In this document: positions 17,867 through 26,610 of the stretch, in pieces
How positions within the stretch are numbered: the first letter of the stretch is position 1
Layout: each line of letters begins with the position of its first letter
Assembly (NCBI GenBank): GCA_903863935.1
Contig: CAIPDV010000030.1
Span: 1-50,960, forward strand
DNA from: an uncultured Bacteroidota bacterium
GTDB lineage: Bacteria; Bacteroidota; Bacteroidia; JABEUT01
DNA: 50,960 nt
Direction: 5' to 3'
The notes under the pieces: generated by a model
Database searches by the model: none
Told to the model about the DNA's origin: nothing
Seen by the model: only the letters and a program-made list of their open reading frames with translations
Made by a program: the position numbers and the translations under genes

Positions 17867-19816
17867 TTATCTCTGAATGAGTAGCTTTTGGAAGTAGGTT
17901 TTGCCATCGGTAGTGGCAACCTGGATTATATAGAATCCAGCCGGAAGTGAAGCGGTATTTATGGTGCTTCCCATAAAATTATTGTTTGTCAGCCATTCCC
18001 TGCCATCGGCAGTATAAATCTTCAATGTTGTGTTGGCTGGCATAGGAATGCTTAAGGTAACCTTTTCACGTGCAGGGTTAGGATATATAGCCAAGGCTTG
18101 AATTTCAGGTTGCTGTTCCTGAGAGTTAAGAATAGGTGAATGTGAATTTTTTGTCCCGAATACAGGGCGCATCATCATTGATCCAGGATAACTGCCAGGT
18201 GTCCATCCGGAACCTACATTATAGTATATCTGGTTATGGTGGTCGGTATTATAATCATAGCCTATGTTGAGTGAATCGCCATAGGTTTGAACCCACCCCA
18301 CATAAAAGGTTCCGCTGATAGCAGAGTCGTGAGAAAAATGATATGGGTAGAAAGTAAAACCATTTAACGAATCATGGTACCTGGCATTCATTGAATCGAC
18401 AAACTGTGGATTGTAAATTTTGTCGTCCTCGAATTTAAGTGTGCCAGGTGAACCGCCCACGCCTGTATTATCCCAAAGTGCAAGCCTGAAAGAATAGTTC
18501 CCTTGATTGACAAAAATATAATTGAAGTCGAGGTCAAGCCCACGCAGAGTATCAGGATGGTTTAACGTAAACTGGTATGCAAGATACATTGGAGCGGTCC
18601 CATTTATAAAGTAAGCCGCTTCAGCAGTTCCGTCATCATATGCATAGTAGTCCGAAAATTTTTGGTCGTAACGAAGCGTGTCATTGTGGCGGTCAAAATC
18701 TCCAATGGCAGATAAACTATGGGTAATGGTAATATCCGTTGGTTTGGTTAAAGGCGTGTAACTGAAATTTGATTTGATAGGTACTATTACTTGAGGTGTG
18801 TATTTATTGCAGCCGCTATCGAAGTAGGGGTAAATATTTTTATTTCCACCTGAATAAGTCGAAACAGGAGTTGTGTTAATAGAATAATTATATAAAGTGT
18901 TTATGGCATTCGATATGCCGGGATAGTTGTTATTCCGCTCCTGCAAGTACATTGATGTTTTCAAATCATTCTGTGTAAATTGCTCCCAGGGCATTGCTTC
19001 ATAATTTGCAAGCAAAGAAGGTGATTCATACATGAAGGAAACATCGTATTGTGCTGTATCATTCCATGAACGGTTTTTATTCAAATACACCTCATCAATA
19101 TTCCACTGGTCAACATTGGCAGAAGTACAGGCGTAGTTTTTGAAACGGAACTGGAAATTATGATCGAAAATATTAATTTTTACTCCATTATAATGAATGG
19201 TATCAACCATTTTGATCATTACTAAATGCATACCTGTATCTGTTAAGCTTGGGGTATAACCAAGATGATACCAAACAGTTGTCCATGGGGTGCTGCTGGT
19301 TCTGAACTGGAGTAATAAGGTATCATTTGCTTTTGGAGCATATCCTTTTCCACCTGCCTGGTAATAAAAACTAAGCCATACCGAATCGAAGTTTCCCTTG
19401 GGGCAGCCTGCAAATAAATCAATGGGGCGGGAAGTGAGTGAGTCAGCGGCGTAAGAAGCACCGACAGGGCAATTTTTATTATAAGGTTGGCCTTCACTGT
19501 TAACTCCATCTAGGGTTGCAACCCCTAATGTATGTGGGCAGGTTGGATAGGTATTATTTATGAAAGCTGCGTTGTCCATCCAAAGAGAATCAAAAGGATA
19601 AGGGCCGGGTTTTGAAAAATCATCCAAAAAAGGGAGTTTAGCCATAATAGAATCTGAAATTAACCTCCATGAATTTGAATGCATCCGTTTTGCTTCTTTG
19701 GTATATCTAACAAGCACTGGGTTGCATTTTAAGGGCACCAAATGCTCCTGAGCAGAAAGTAATGAAAAATGAAAAATAAAAAGTGCAAAATAGAAAAGAA
19801 TTCTCTTGAATTTCAT
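17867..19816 (-). CDS. T9SS type A sorting-domain protein
   Basis: This 649-residue secreted protein has a signal peptide ending near LLSAQ and a large beta-rich body without a catalytic motif I recognise. A C-terminal sorting domain begins near IYPNPAREKVTLSI and ends GFYIIQVATTDGKTYFQKLL. That tail is the Por-secretion type A signal, so the protein is probably exported by the type IX system and attached to the surface. A central LGVATLDGVNSEGQPYN stretch resembles carbohydrate-binding or adhesin-like secreted proteins of gliding bacteria. The substrate is unknown. Confidence 0.88.
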   Translation of the reverse strand: MKFKRILFYFALFIFHFSLLSAQEHLVPLKCNPVLVRYTKEAKRMHSNSWRLISDSIMAKLPFLDDFSKPGPYPFDSLWMDNAAFINNTYPTCPHTLGVATLDGVNSEGQPYNKNCPVGASYAADSLTSRPIDLFAGCPKGNFDSVWLSFYYQAGGKGYAPKANDTLLLQFRTSSTPWTTVWYHLGYTPSLTDTGMHLVMIKMVDTIHYNGVKINIFDHNFQFRFKNYACTSANVDQWNIDEVYLNKNRSWNDTAQYDVSFMYESPSLLANYEAMPWEQFTQNDLKTSMYLQERNNNYPGISNAINTLYNYSINTTPVSTYSGGNKNIYPYFDSGCNKYTPQVIVPIKSNFSYTPLTKPTDITITHSLSAIGDFDRHNDTLRYDQKFSDYYAYDDGTAEAAYFINGTAPMYLAYQFTLNHPDTLRGLDLDFNYIFVNQGNYSFRLALWDNTGVGGSPGTLKFEDDKIYNPQFVDSMNARYHDSLNGFTFYPYHFSHDSAISGTFYVGWVQTYGDSLNIGYDYNTDHHNQIYYNVGSGWTPGSYPGSMMMRPVFGTKNSHSPILNSQEQQPEIQALAIYPNPAREKVTLSIPMPANTTLKIYTADGREWLTNNNFMGSTINTASLPAGFYIIQVATTDGKTYFQKLLIQR

Positions 19817-19948
19817 AACATAAATAAAAAGTAAAATTTCGCCATTAAAATGTTTTATGTTCTTACTCTTCTTTTGTGGTTTTAAGCCAGATGCCTTATT
19901 TGGTGATGCTAATATAACGTTTAATTTTCAATAAAATTGTTTATCAGC

Positions 19949-20515
19949 TTATAGGGTATCATCGGTAACCCCTTTTGCAACGTCTAAATCGATAACCGAA
20001 CCCTTCTGAATTTTGGTTCCAGCTTCAATAGGTTTGCCTTTGAATGTTTGTTTTAAAACTACTCCAGGTGCAGGGTCTAGTTTGTATGTAACCTTCCCGA
20101 TTTTCAGTCCGGCATTATCAAGCAGGTTTTTGGCCTGTCGAAATGATTGGTCAACCAGTTTTGGCATTTCTACCTGTGGTGGTAATACAGAAGTAACATA
20201 AAGATAGATATTTCTTCCTTTTTTTACGTGAGCACCTGCATAGGGGTTCTGATTAAAAACAAGGCCGGGTGGGGAGTCTTCAACATATACAGAATCAATA
20301 ACTATATACTTTAAATCAAGGCTTTTCAATTGCTTTTCGGTGGCTGCCAAGGTTGTTTTGCTCAAATTGGGAAGGGTAATATATTCCCCGTGCCGGGTAT
20401 AGCTGGATAGATAGTATACAGCACCTGTAAAAAATAAGATCACTACCAAAATAGCCAGAGCCAAGTGCTTAAAAAAAGTCTTACTTTTTAAAAATGGGCC
20501 CAGATTTTTTAACAT
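19949..20515 (-). CDS. PASTA-domain membrane protein
   Basis: This 188-residue protein has a cytoplasmic N-terminus, one transmembrane helix (LALAILVVILFFTGAVYYLSS, about 19-39) and two PASTA domains at about residues 45-112 and 113-182 (VFNQNPYAGAHVKKGRNIYLYV; VLKQTFKGKPIEAGTKIQKGS). PASTA domains bind peptidoglycan or muropeptides in other bacteria. In Bacteroidota such a stand-alone gene is often beside ddl, as here. The ligase gene ends 2 bases before its start, so they form an operon with the ligase first. No kinase domain is present. Confidence 0.9.
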   Translation of the reverse strand: MLKNLGPFLKSKTFFKHLALAILVVILFFTGAVYYLSSYTRHGEYITLPNLSKTTLAATEKQLKSLDLKYIVIDSVYVEDSPPGLVFNQNPYAGAHVKKGRNIYLYVTSVLPPQVEMPKLVDQSFRQAKNLLDNAGLKIGKVTYKLDPAPGVVLKQTFKGKPIEAGTKIQKGSVIDLDVAKGVTDDTL

Positions 20516-20516
20516 G

Positions 20517-23243
20517 CTATGCCTTTTTAAGTTTTAATGCTTTTTGCCTTTCAAAGCCATATTGCAGGATATTATCAATGAATTGATAGGGGGTATATCC
20601 GTTAATTGCGGTTTGGTGAAATATGCAGGTTGCAGGTGTCATTCCGGGAAGCGAATTTACTTCAATAAAGATAACTTCCGCTTTTCCATCCTGAAAAATT
20701 CTCACAAATGCATCAATACGGGCATAGCCTTCAATGTTTAAAAGCTTTGCTGCCTTCAGAAAATCTGCTTTTACCACATCCGATATTTTTTGCCTTAATT
20801 TAGGGTCTGTAGCGTAGCGGGCAGGCGTAATATTCTGCCCTTCTCCGGCTAAAAACTTTTCTTCTAAGGATAATACGGCTCCTTCAGATAAAGCCTCAGA
20901 GGCTTCAAAAATTTCGTATTCTTTTCCTTTATTGGTATAATGCGTTAGCATTCCACCTGTTATTTCTAAAAATCGCGATGCGCCCTTTTTGCTTATCAAC
21001 TCCTCCGCTAAAAATGCTTTTTTGATGGGGAATTCTTCATTCGGACGTATTTTTAGAAGCTCAGTTGCTTTCCTGTCCTTCTCAGGTTTATCGCGGAAAA
21101 TTAGTTTGGTATAGGCATCAAATTCCTGTTGAGATACTACTTTCCTTACCGCTGAACTGCAACCATCATCAATTGGTTTGGCTATAAAAGGAGTACCAAG
21201 TTTTTTTACAAGATTGGCGTATACTGCGTGTTTGTTTTTCTCATTACAATCTTCCTTTGGCACAATCATGTCATCTGCAACCAGCAAGCCATTTTCTCTA
21301 AGGATACGGTCGGTTTCATATTTATTGATCGTGATTGCCGATGTGTTTACAGATGAACCATTGTAAGGCAGCCCAACCCGTTCCAATTCTTTTTGAACAG
21401 TTCCATCTTCACCAGGCCTTCCATGAAGTGCAATGAATACTCCATCCACTTCTTTAGCCAATTGTTCGTAGGTTAATTTTCTTGGGGGAAGCAGGCTTTT
21501 CCCTGTTGCATATTTTCCGGTAATAGCTTTACAGTTTTCCTGTATTTTTTTAATGAAAGGATGAATCTTAAAGTTCAGGATCTTTTCTTTTATATCATCT
21601 GCATTATCTTTCAGCAGAACATTAATTGGTATAGTATAAAGACTGTGTCCGGCAGAATCGCCCATCAAAAAAACAGGCAGTGGCTCATACTTTGCCGAGG
21701 ATGCAAGCTTTTCATAAATATTTCTTCCACTTTCAACTGAGATATGTCTTTCGGATGAATAGCCACCCAGGATAACCGCAATTTTTATTTTAGAAGAAGA
21801 AGCATTTTTTTGTTTATCCAGCATTTCATCCATCTCATTTAACAGCCTTGCATAGGGAGGAAAATGCATGGAAGATATAAGCCTTTGCTGAATAGAGGTA
21901 TGAATAATAAACGTAAGAAACTTGGATGGATTAAGCCCGATTTCGGCAGCCTGGTGAAAAAAGAAAGAGGAAGGCAACATGCCCGAAGTAGTGTTGGGAT
22001 CATTCAAAAACACTTTTCCTTTCGGAGAAATAAATCCATCTATGCGGGCATATACATTAAAACTCATATCGGAAAACAGCTTGCAACAGGCTTCGGATAT
22101 GGATTTTATCTGTTTTTCGGGAAGATCAATAGGTGTTATTTTCCTTGAAAGCCCAGGCAAATATTTGGAGCGGTAATCAAAAATATTTTGTCCTTTGCGA
22201 ATTTCGGTCGGTGGTAAAGCAATGGGGTGGCCACTTTCATCCTGTATTACAATGCAGGAAAATTCTTTGCCATCAAGAAATTTTTCAATGAGCACTTCAC
22301 TTTCGCCGTCGAAAGCTTCTAATAAAATATCTTCTTTCGATTTTTTAAAGATGGAATTAATAGTTGCTAATAGCTCTTCCGGATGGAGAATTACAGTTGA
22401 ATCTTTTTTATGCCTGCCCGAACCAACTGGGGCGGGATTTAACGTCAATGGAAATCCAATATCCTCGCGGATATCCGACATATCACGTATGAGGTTTTTT
22501 TGTTCATCTTTAGTGTAAGAGTTCCATTCGGCCTGAGTGATCTTCTGCATGAAAAAGCTTTTCAGAATAGCCTTTTCGAAGGAAGCAAAATCTGCTTTAC
22601 TAAGAACGGTAGCACCGATAGAAGACCCTTGGTGAGATGGTTTAATAACACAGGGTATTCCTATCTTCTTTTTTATTTCTGTATGTATCTTTTTAAGAGT
22701 TGCTTCCGAAATATGTTCTCTTTTTAAAGTTAAATATTCGGGTGTGGCAAAGCCATAGCTTTTCATCCATTGCCTTTGCAGGGCTTTATCCATACCTATG
22801 GCAGAAGATAATATTCCTGAGCCTGAATAGGGTATTTTCAAAAAATCAAAGAGGCCTTGTATACTGCCATCTTCTCCACCGGCACCGTGCAGGCAGAGAA
22901 AGGCAAAGTCAATATGTTGTTTTAAATCCTCTGCTTTTATATGCGTGCCAATTTTATCCAACATCTCTCTATGCACTTTGGAATCATTTATAGATTCAGC
23001 ATAAACCTGGAAATTGTTGGGGGAGGAGGGAAGGTACTCCACCGGTGGATAAAAATCACGGATGCTTCCTTTGTAAATATATTTCCAATCGAGCAGAACG
23101 AAATTCCCAAAACTGTCAACAAAAATAGGGATTGCCTCAAACAGGGATTTGTCTAGGTTATCATATACAGTTCTGCCGCCTGCAAATGATACTTCCCGTT
23201 CCCGTGAAATACCACCAAAAAATATTCCGATCCTCAACTTCAT
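20517..23243 (-). CDS. Tandem (double-domain) D-alanine--D-alanine ligase-like protein
   Basis: The 908-residue product holds two complete Ddl-like ATP-grasp ligases in one chain. Unit 1 (residues 1 to about 465) begins RIGIFFGGISREREVSF and has KPSHQGSSIGA, the loop FDYRSKYLPG and DPNTTSGMLP. Unit 2 begins at Lys485 (KIKIAVILGGYSSERHISVE) and has KPIDDGCSSAV, EEKFLAGEGQNITPA and IEVNSLPGMTP. Ordinary Ddl is 310-370 residues with one unit. In unit 2 the serine loop and the Tyr-bearing omega loop differ from the canonical pattern; in unit 1 the metal-site motif reads N-D-P-N rather than N-E-x-N. A shared role in peptidoglycan precursor synthesis is likely, but the specificity of each half is uncertain. 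Confidence 0.88.
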   Translation of the reverse strand: MKLRIGIFFGGISREREVSFAGGRTVYDNLDKSLFEAIPIFVDSFGNFVLLDWKYIYKGSIRDFYPPVEYLPSSPNNFQVYAESINDSKVHREMLDKIGTHIKAEDLKQHIDFAFLCLHGAGGEDGSIQGLFDFLKIPYSGSGILSSAIGMDKALQRQWMKSYGFATPEYLTLKREHISEATLKKIHTEIKKKIGIPCVIKPSHQGSSIGATVLSKADFASFEKAILKSFFMQKITQAEWNSYTKDEQKNLIRDMSDIREDIGFPLTLNPAPVGSGRHKKDSTVILHPEELLATINSIFKKSKEDILLEAFDGESEVLIEKFLDGKEFSCIVIQDESGHPIALPPTEIRKGQNIFDYRSKYLPGLSRKITPIDLPEKQIKSISEACCKLFSDMSFNVYARIDGFISPKGKVFLNDPNTTSGMLPSSFFFHQAAEIGLNPSKFLTFIIHTSIQQRLISSMHFPPYARLLNEMDEMLDKQKNASSSKIKIAVILGGYSSERHISVESGRNIYEKLASSAKYEPLPVFLMGDSAGHSLYTIPINVLLKDNADDIKEKILNFKIHPFIKKIQENCKAITGKYATGKSLLPPRKLTYEQLAKEVDGVFIALHGRPGEDGTVQKELERVGLPYNGSSVNTSAITINKYETDRILRENGLLVADDMIVPKEDCNEKNKHAVYANLVKKLGTPFIAKPIDDGCSSAVRKVVSQQEFDAYTKLIFRDKPEKDRKATELLKIRPNEEFPIKKAFLAEELISKKGASRFLEITGGMLTHYTNKGKEYEIFEASEALSEGAVLSLEEKFLAGEGQNITPARYATDPKLRQKISDVVKADFLKAAKLLNIEGYARIDAFVRIFQDGKAEVIFIEVNSLPGMTPATCIFHQTAINGYTPYQFIDNILQYGFERQKALKLKKA

Positions 23244-23266
23244 TAGTGCCTGTTTTCTAAAAGTTG

Positions 23267-23274
23267 CAAATATA
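23267..23274 (-). promoter_or_regulatory. -7 element for the tandem ligase gene
   Basis: On the minus strand the sequence is TATATTTG, a full TAnnTTTG match, 23 bases before the ATG at 23243. It probably drives the ligase-PASTA operon. No -33 box is clear. Confidence 0.45.
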
Positions 23275-23389
23275 TAGGTTTAGAAAGAAGAACTAGGAGC
23301 TATGAACTATAAACTATGAACGGCAGGATGTTTATTCAATATTTGAAGCTCAGTTGGTTCTCAAAAGCGCAACAGGCTAAAAAAATTAC

Positions 23390-23397
23390 TAATTTTG
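23390..23397 (+). promoter_or_regulatory. -7 element for rnpB
   Basis: TAATTTTG matches TAnnTTTG. Its last base lies 7 bases before the predicted 5' end of RNase P RNA at 23404, the spacing expected for a -7 box. Confidence 0.6.
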
Positions 23398-23403
23398 CAC
23401 TTA

Positions 23404-23791
23404 GCAGGTCGTTCTATCGTGCTGACTGTAAAAGGTTGGTAAGGAAAGTCCGGACAACAATGAGCATCCCACCCCTGGAATACAGGGGGCGTCCCGCAAT
23501 AACTGCGGGATGACGGAAAGTGTCACAGGAAATAACCGTCCGCTTAGGTGGATAAGGGTGAAAACGCGAGGTAAGAGCTCACGATATTGCAGGGTAACTT
23601 GCAATAGGGAAAAACCCCGGGAGTTGCAAAACCAAATAAGCCAGGGTTTGAGGGTGGCTCGCCCGACTTGGTGGGTAGGTTGCAGGATTTTGCAGCAATG
23701 CGAAACCTTCCCGACGTTACAGTCGGGAGAGATAAATGATAGAATCGCCCTTAGTCATAAGGAGTAGACAGAATCCGGCTTACAGACCTGC
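23404..23791 (+). ncRNA. rnpB: RNase P RNA (catalytic subunit)
   Basis: This is the catalytic RNA that trims tRNA 5' leaders, about 388 nt. The ends pair (GCAGGTC at 23404-23410 with GACCTGC at 23785-23791), and the conserved core GGTAAGGAAAGTCCGGAC appears near 23437-23454. Further signature parts are ACAGGAAATAACCG, GGTAAGAGCTCAC, CAATAGGGAAAAACCCC, and the 3' conserved ATGATAGAATCGCCCTTAGTCATA...GACAGAATCCGGCTTACAGACC. A T-run follows directly. Protein frames across it are spurious. Confidence 0.97.
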
Positions 23792-23798
23792 TTTTTTT
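23785..23798 (+). terminator. rnpB 3' end and T-run
   Basis: The 3' strand of the terminal helix is followed at once by seven T residues (23792-23798). Termination would use either the pairing of the RNA ends or an unseen local hairpin. The stop codon of the convergent T9SS gene (23797-23799) lies within this run. Confidence 0.5.
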
Positions 23799-25173
23799 AT
23801 TTAGTCACAATCATTTTACGGGTACCCTTAAAATTATCAGTGGTTATAGTATATGTGTATTCACCAGGAGCTAATGGTTGGCTATAATTCATTTGATGCG
23901 TTCCCGCTATCTGCGCTCCTAAGTTTTGAGTGAAAAGTTTTTTCCCGGTTATATCATAAACCTCAAATGTTACATATTTACTTGTTCGTGGAATAGTATA
24001 TAAAATGGTGGTTTGTGTGTTGTATGGATTCGGGAAGTTGGTGAATGAATTAGAAGATAGAATCGCAGGTTTGGTGGTATCCGATTTATATAACATCAGT
24101 TTGTAAATAGTATTTCCGCTTGCATAAAAAAGAGAATCGCCAAATTTACGGAAGCGATTTATATAGGGCAGTGGTTGTGTTTTGGGGATTGAAGGAATAG
24201 CAAAATTACTGTCGATGTTCCACGTACTGCCTCCATCAATAGTTTTATAAGAAAGCCCTGTCCAGCCACCAATCCATCCAACCGTATCATTAATAAACCC
24301 ACACCCTTCTTCATCATAATTATCAATGAAAGGATGTTCGGTCCATGTTTTGCCCCCATCTGTGGTTTTAACAAAGTAAGTTTTGTAAATGCCTCTTTGT
24401 GCAAAATTGCCGGTATATTCAATGCTACCATAACCAACATTCCTCGACGGAAAAAATATTTTCCAAACATGGTCTGTATCGTTGCGGGTAGAGGCATAAA
24501 CTGTTTGCCATGTTACACCTCCATCTACGGTATGCAAAATAACAGAGTTCCCTCCATTCTGTCCGGTAACAAATCCCGTGTCCTTACTCCAAAACCATCC
24601 ATCAATAAGCCCAACTGAAGCGTAGGGACTCATGTCAGTAGTTTTCCAAGTTTTACCTGCATTTATAGTTTTTGCCAATACAGCAGGGCCATTATATCTA
24701 CCATAAGCATAAACAACAGAATCTGTAACAACTGAAATGCCACATATACCTTTCGGTCTCGGGTAAGGAAAATTAACCGGAGTCAATGTTTTTCCTCCAT
24801 CATTGGTATAATACATTGGGTTTGTATCATTGCCTCCAAATGCAAGGCAAATGTCACCAATAAACCCATGGATTGAATCAATAAAACCAACACAACGCAG
24901 ATAGTCATTCATGCTATCATGCACTAATTGCCAGCTAACTCCGCCATTTCTTGTTTCATAAACTTTAGCAAGTGTAACACCACTCGGAAAGTTTGGAACA
25001 AGTGGGTCAACCGCCCAACCCTGATTAGGGTTAATAAAATAAACATCGTCAAACCGATTGGGTGTTGTAGGTGTATTGGGATAAACGAACCAATTATACT
25101 GACTAATTAGATTTCCGGATATACAACAAAGCAATCCGCAAGTGAATACTATTTTTTTCAAGAAACCCCTCAT
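23797..25173 (-). CDS. T9SS-sorted YCF48/BNR-like propeller protein
   Basis: The product is 458 residues from the ATG at 25173. It has a signal peptide (KKIVFTCGLLCCISGNLISQ) and repeated blades of the photosystem-II assembly YCF48/sialidase BNR type: TRNGGVSWQLVH, TNDGGKTLTPVN, TINAGKTWKTTD, TVDGGVTWQTVY, TTDGGKTWTEHP and TIDGGSTWNIDS. It ends in a T9SS sorting domain (NFPNPYNTQTTILYTI to the C-terminus). It is therefore probably a secreted beta-propeller. A TTG four codons upstream is in frame, but it lies inside the -7 element, so the ATG is preferred. Its end touches the rnpB T-run. Confidence 0.9.
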   Translation of the reverse strand: MRGFLKKIVFTCGLLCCISGNLISQYNWFVYPNTPTTPNRFDDVYFINPNQGWAVDPLVPNFPSGVTLAKVYETRNGGVSWQLVHDSMNDYLRCVGFIDSIHGFIGDICLAFGGNDTNPMYYTNDGGKTLTPVNFPYPRPKGICGISVVTDSVVYAYGRYNGPAVLAKTINAGKTWKTTDMSPYASVGLIDGWFWSKDTGFVTGQNGGNSVILHTVDGGVTWQTVYASTRNDTDHVWKIFFPSRNVGYGSIEYTGNFAQRGIYKTYFVKTTDGGKTWTEHPFIDNYDEEGCGFINDTVGWIGGWTGLSYKTIDGGSTWNIDSNFAIPSIPKTQPLPYINRFRKFGDSLFYASGNTIYKLMLYKSDTTKPAILSSNSFTNFPNPYNTQTTILYTIPRTSKYVTFEVYDITGKKLFTQNLGAQIAGTHQMNYSQPLAPGEYTYTITTDNFKGTRKMIVTK

Positions 25174-25182
25174 TATTAAATA

Positions 25183-25190
25183 CAAATATA
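25183..25190 (-). promoter_or_regulatory. -7 element for the YCF48/BNR protein gene
   Basis: On the minus strand this is TATATTTG, a full TAnnTTTG match, 9 bases before the ATG at 25173. It overlaps the alternative TTG start, which argues against that start. Confidence 0.5.
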
Positions 25191-25223
25191 AGGGAATTAC
25201 AGCTACATAATCCTATTTTTCAA

Positions 25224-25231
25224 TATCTTTG
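25224..25231 (+). promoter_or_regulatory. -7 element for the T9SS gene at 25252
   Basis: TATCTTTG matches TAnnTTTG, 20 bases before the TTG start at 25252. It is divergent from the minus-strand element at 25183-25190, giving a compact two-way promoter region. Confidence 0.5.
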
Positions 25232-25251
25232 AATTATATAAACTTGCATAC

Positions 25252-26589
25252 TTGAAAAAATCGGTAGTAACTTTAATGCTATTTTTTCTATCTCTTCAGA
25301 TCCATTCCCAAGCATGGGTTCCTATTGGCATTGGAGTCAATGGTTATGTAAATACATTGTTTGTTTATGATTCAGTAATGTATGCGGGGGGAAGTTTTAC
25401 TTCACCGGGAAATAATATTGCACAATGGAATGGCTCAAACTGGGATAGCGTAAGTTCTGGTACGAATAATGAAGTTTATGCTTTTGGCAAGTATAAAGGT
25501 CTTATTTATGTGGGTGGTTGGTTCAGCAAAGCCGGAGGGCATTCTGCGGGAAGTATAGCAACTTGGAATGGGAAATCCTATGCGAATGCGGGGTTTGATG
25601 TAGAAGCAGGAAAATATAGCGCCGGAATAGTTGATGTAATATGCCAGTATGATAGTTTACTATATATCGGGGGGCAATTTGACTCAGTAGACCACAAGCG
25701 GCCTTCGGGGCTTGTCACCTGGAATGGAACTAAAACAGATTCGCTTAATACTTTTTATGGTGGCTGGTGGTCTAATGTTTCCATTTTAACAACATGTAAA
25801 AATCTCTTATTTATTGGTTTTGGGCCGGGATATAATGGGGGACAGTCCGTTGGAACATGGAATAATAAGACTGATAACGGATTAGGAAACGACTATTTCT
25901 GTACTGCATCATCTTCTGTCAACTTATATATGAATGCATTTTGCACAGTAGATAGTAATCTCTATTTAGGTGGGCATTTTTCATACTATTATCATAATAC
26001 TTTTTCCCAAAGAGATACGGTACATAATATTGCCATGTGGAACGGTACCACTTGGACAGCATTAGGAAAGAGAATACAAGGGACAGTAAATGCCTTGGTT
26101 TATTATAATAACCTACTTATTGCCGGAGGTAGTTTCGATAGTGCCGGAGGCATCGCAGTTAATAATATTGCCGCATGGAATGGTACATCATGGTCTGCTA
26201 TAGGGAACGGTGTAAACGGACCCGTATATGCGCTTGCTATATTTGATAGTGTGCTTTATGCGGGAGGAGATTTTTCTTCTCCGGGAAATGGCATAGCGAA
26301 GTTTGATGCTACATATAAAATTACACCCACAATAAATATAGACAGTGTTAATATATTCCCTAACCCGAATAAAGGGCAATTTACAGTTGTTTGTAATAAA
26401 TCTCTTATTTCAAATACCTCTGTGTCAATAGAAATTTATAATATCCTCGGCGAAAAAATTCTATATTCAAATTTAGTTAATTCAAATACCAATATTGATT
26501 TAGTAAAACAACCCGCTGGAATATATATATACAAAATATATACTTCGCAAGGTAACCTGATTAATCCTGGGAAATTAATAATTGAATAG
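25252..26589 (+). CDS. T9SS-sorted secreted repeat protein
   Basis: This 445-residue protein has a signal peptide (VVTLMLFFLSLQIHSQA) and about six recurring blades of the form YAGGSFTSPGNNIAQWNGSNW, YVGGWFSKAGGHSAGSIATW and IAGGSFDSAGGIAVNNIAAW, suggesting a delta-60/propeller-like fold. The C-terminal sorting domain begins IFPNPNKGQFTVVC. The frame starts with TTG: no in-frame ATG precedes the leader and the promoter lies 20 bases upstream, so a TTG start looks real. It is a probable surface or extracellular protein of unknown ligand. Confidence 0.87.
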   Translation: MKKSVVTLMLFFLSLQIHSQAWVPIGIGVNGYVNTLFVYDSVMYAGGSFTSPGNNIAQWNGSNWDSVSSGTNNEVYAFGKYKGLIYVGGWFSKAGGHSAGSIATWNGKSYANAGFDVEAGKYSAGIVDVICQYDSLLYIGGQFDSVDHKRPSGLVTWNGTKTDSLNTFYGGWWSNVSILTTCKNLLFIGFGPGYNGGQSVGTWNNKTDNGLGNDYFCTASSSVNLYMNAFCTVDSNLYLGGHFSYYYHNTFSQRDTVHNIAMWNGTTWTALGKRIQGTVNALVYYNNLLIAGGSFDSAGGIAVNNIAAWNGTSWSAIGNGVNGPVYALAIFDSVLYAGGDFSSPGNGIAKFDATYKITPTINIDSVNIFPNPNKGQFTVVCNKSLISNTSVSIEIYNILGEKILYSNLVNSNTNIDLVKQPAGIYIYKIYTSQGNLINPGKLIIE

Positions 26590-26610
26590 ATTTATCTTCG
26601 TGATTCGTTT

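Noticed and set aside
23316-23767. Several open frames in both directions over the RNase P RNA
   Set aside because: The bases form the conserved RNase P RNA; the frames show no protein-like pattern.
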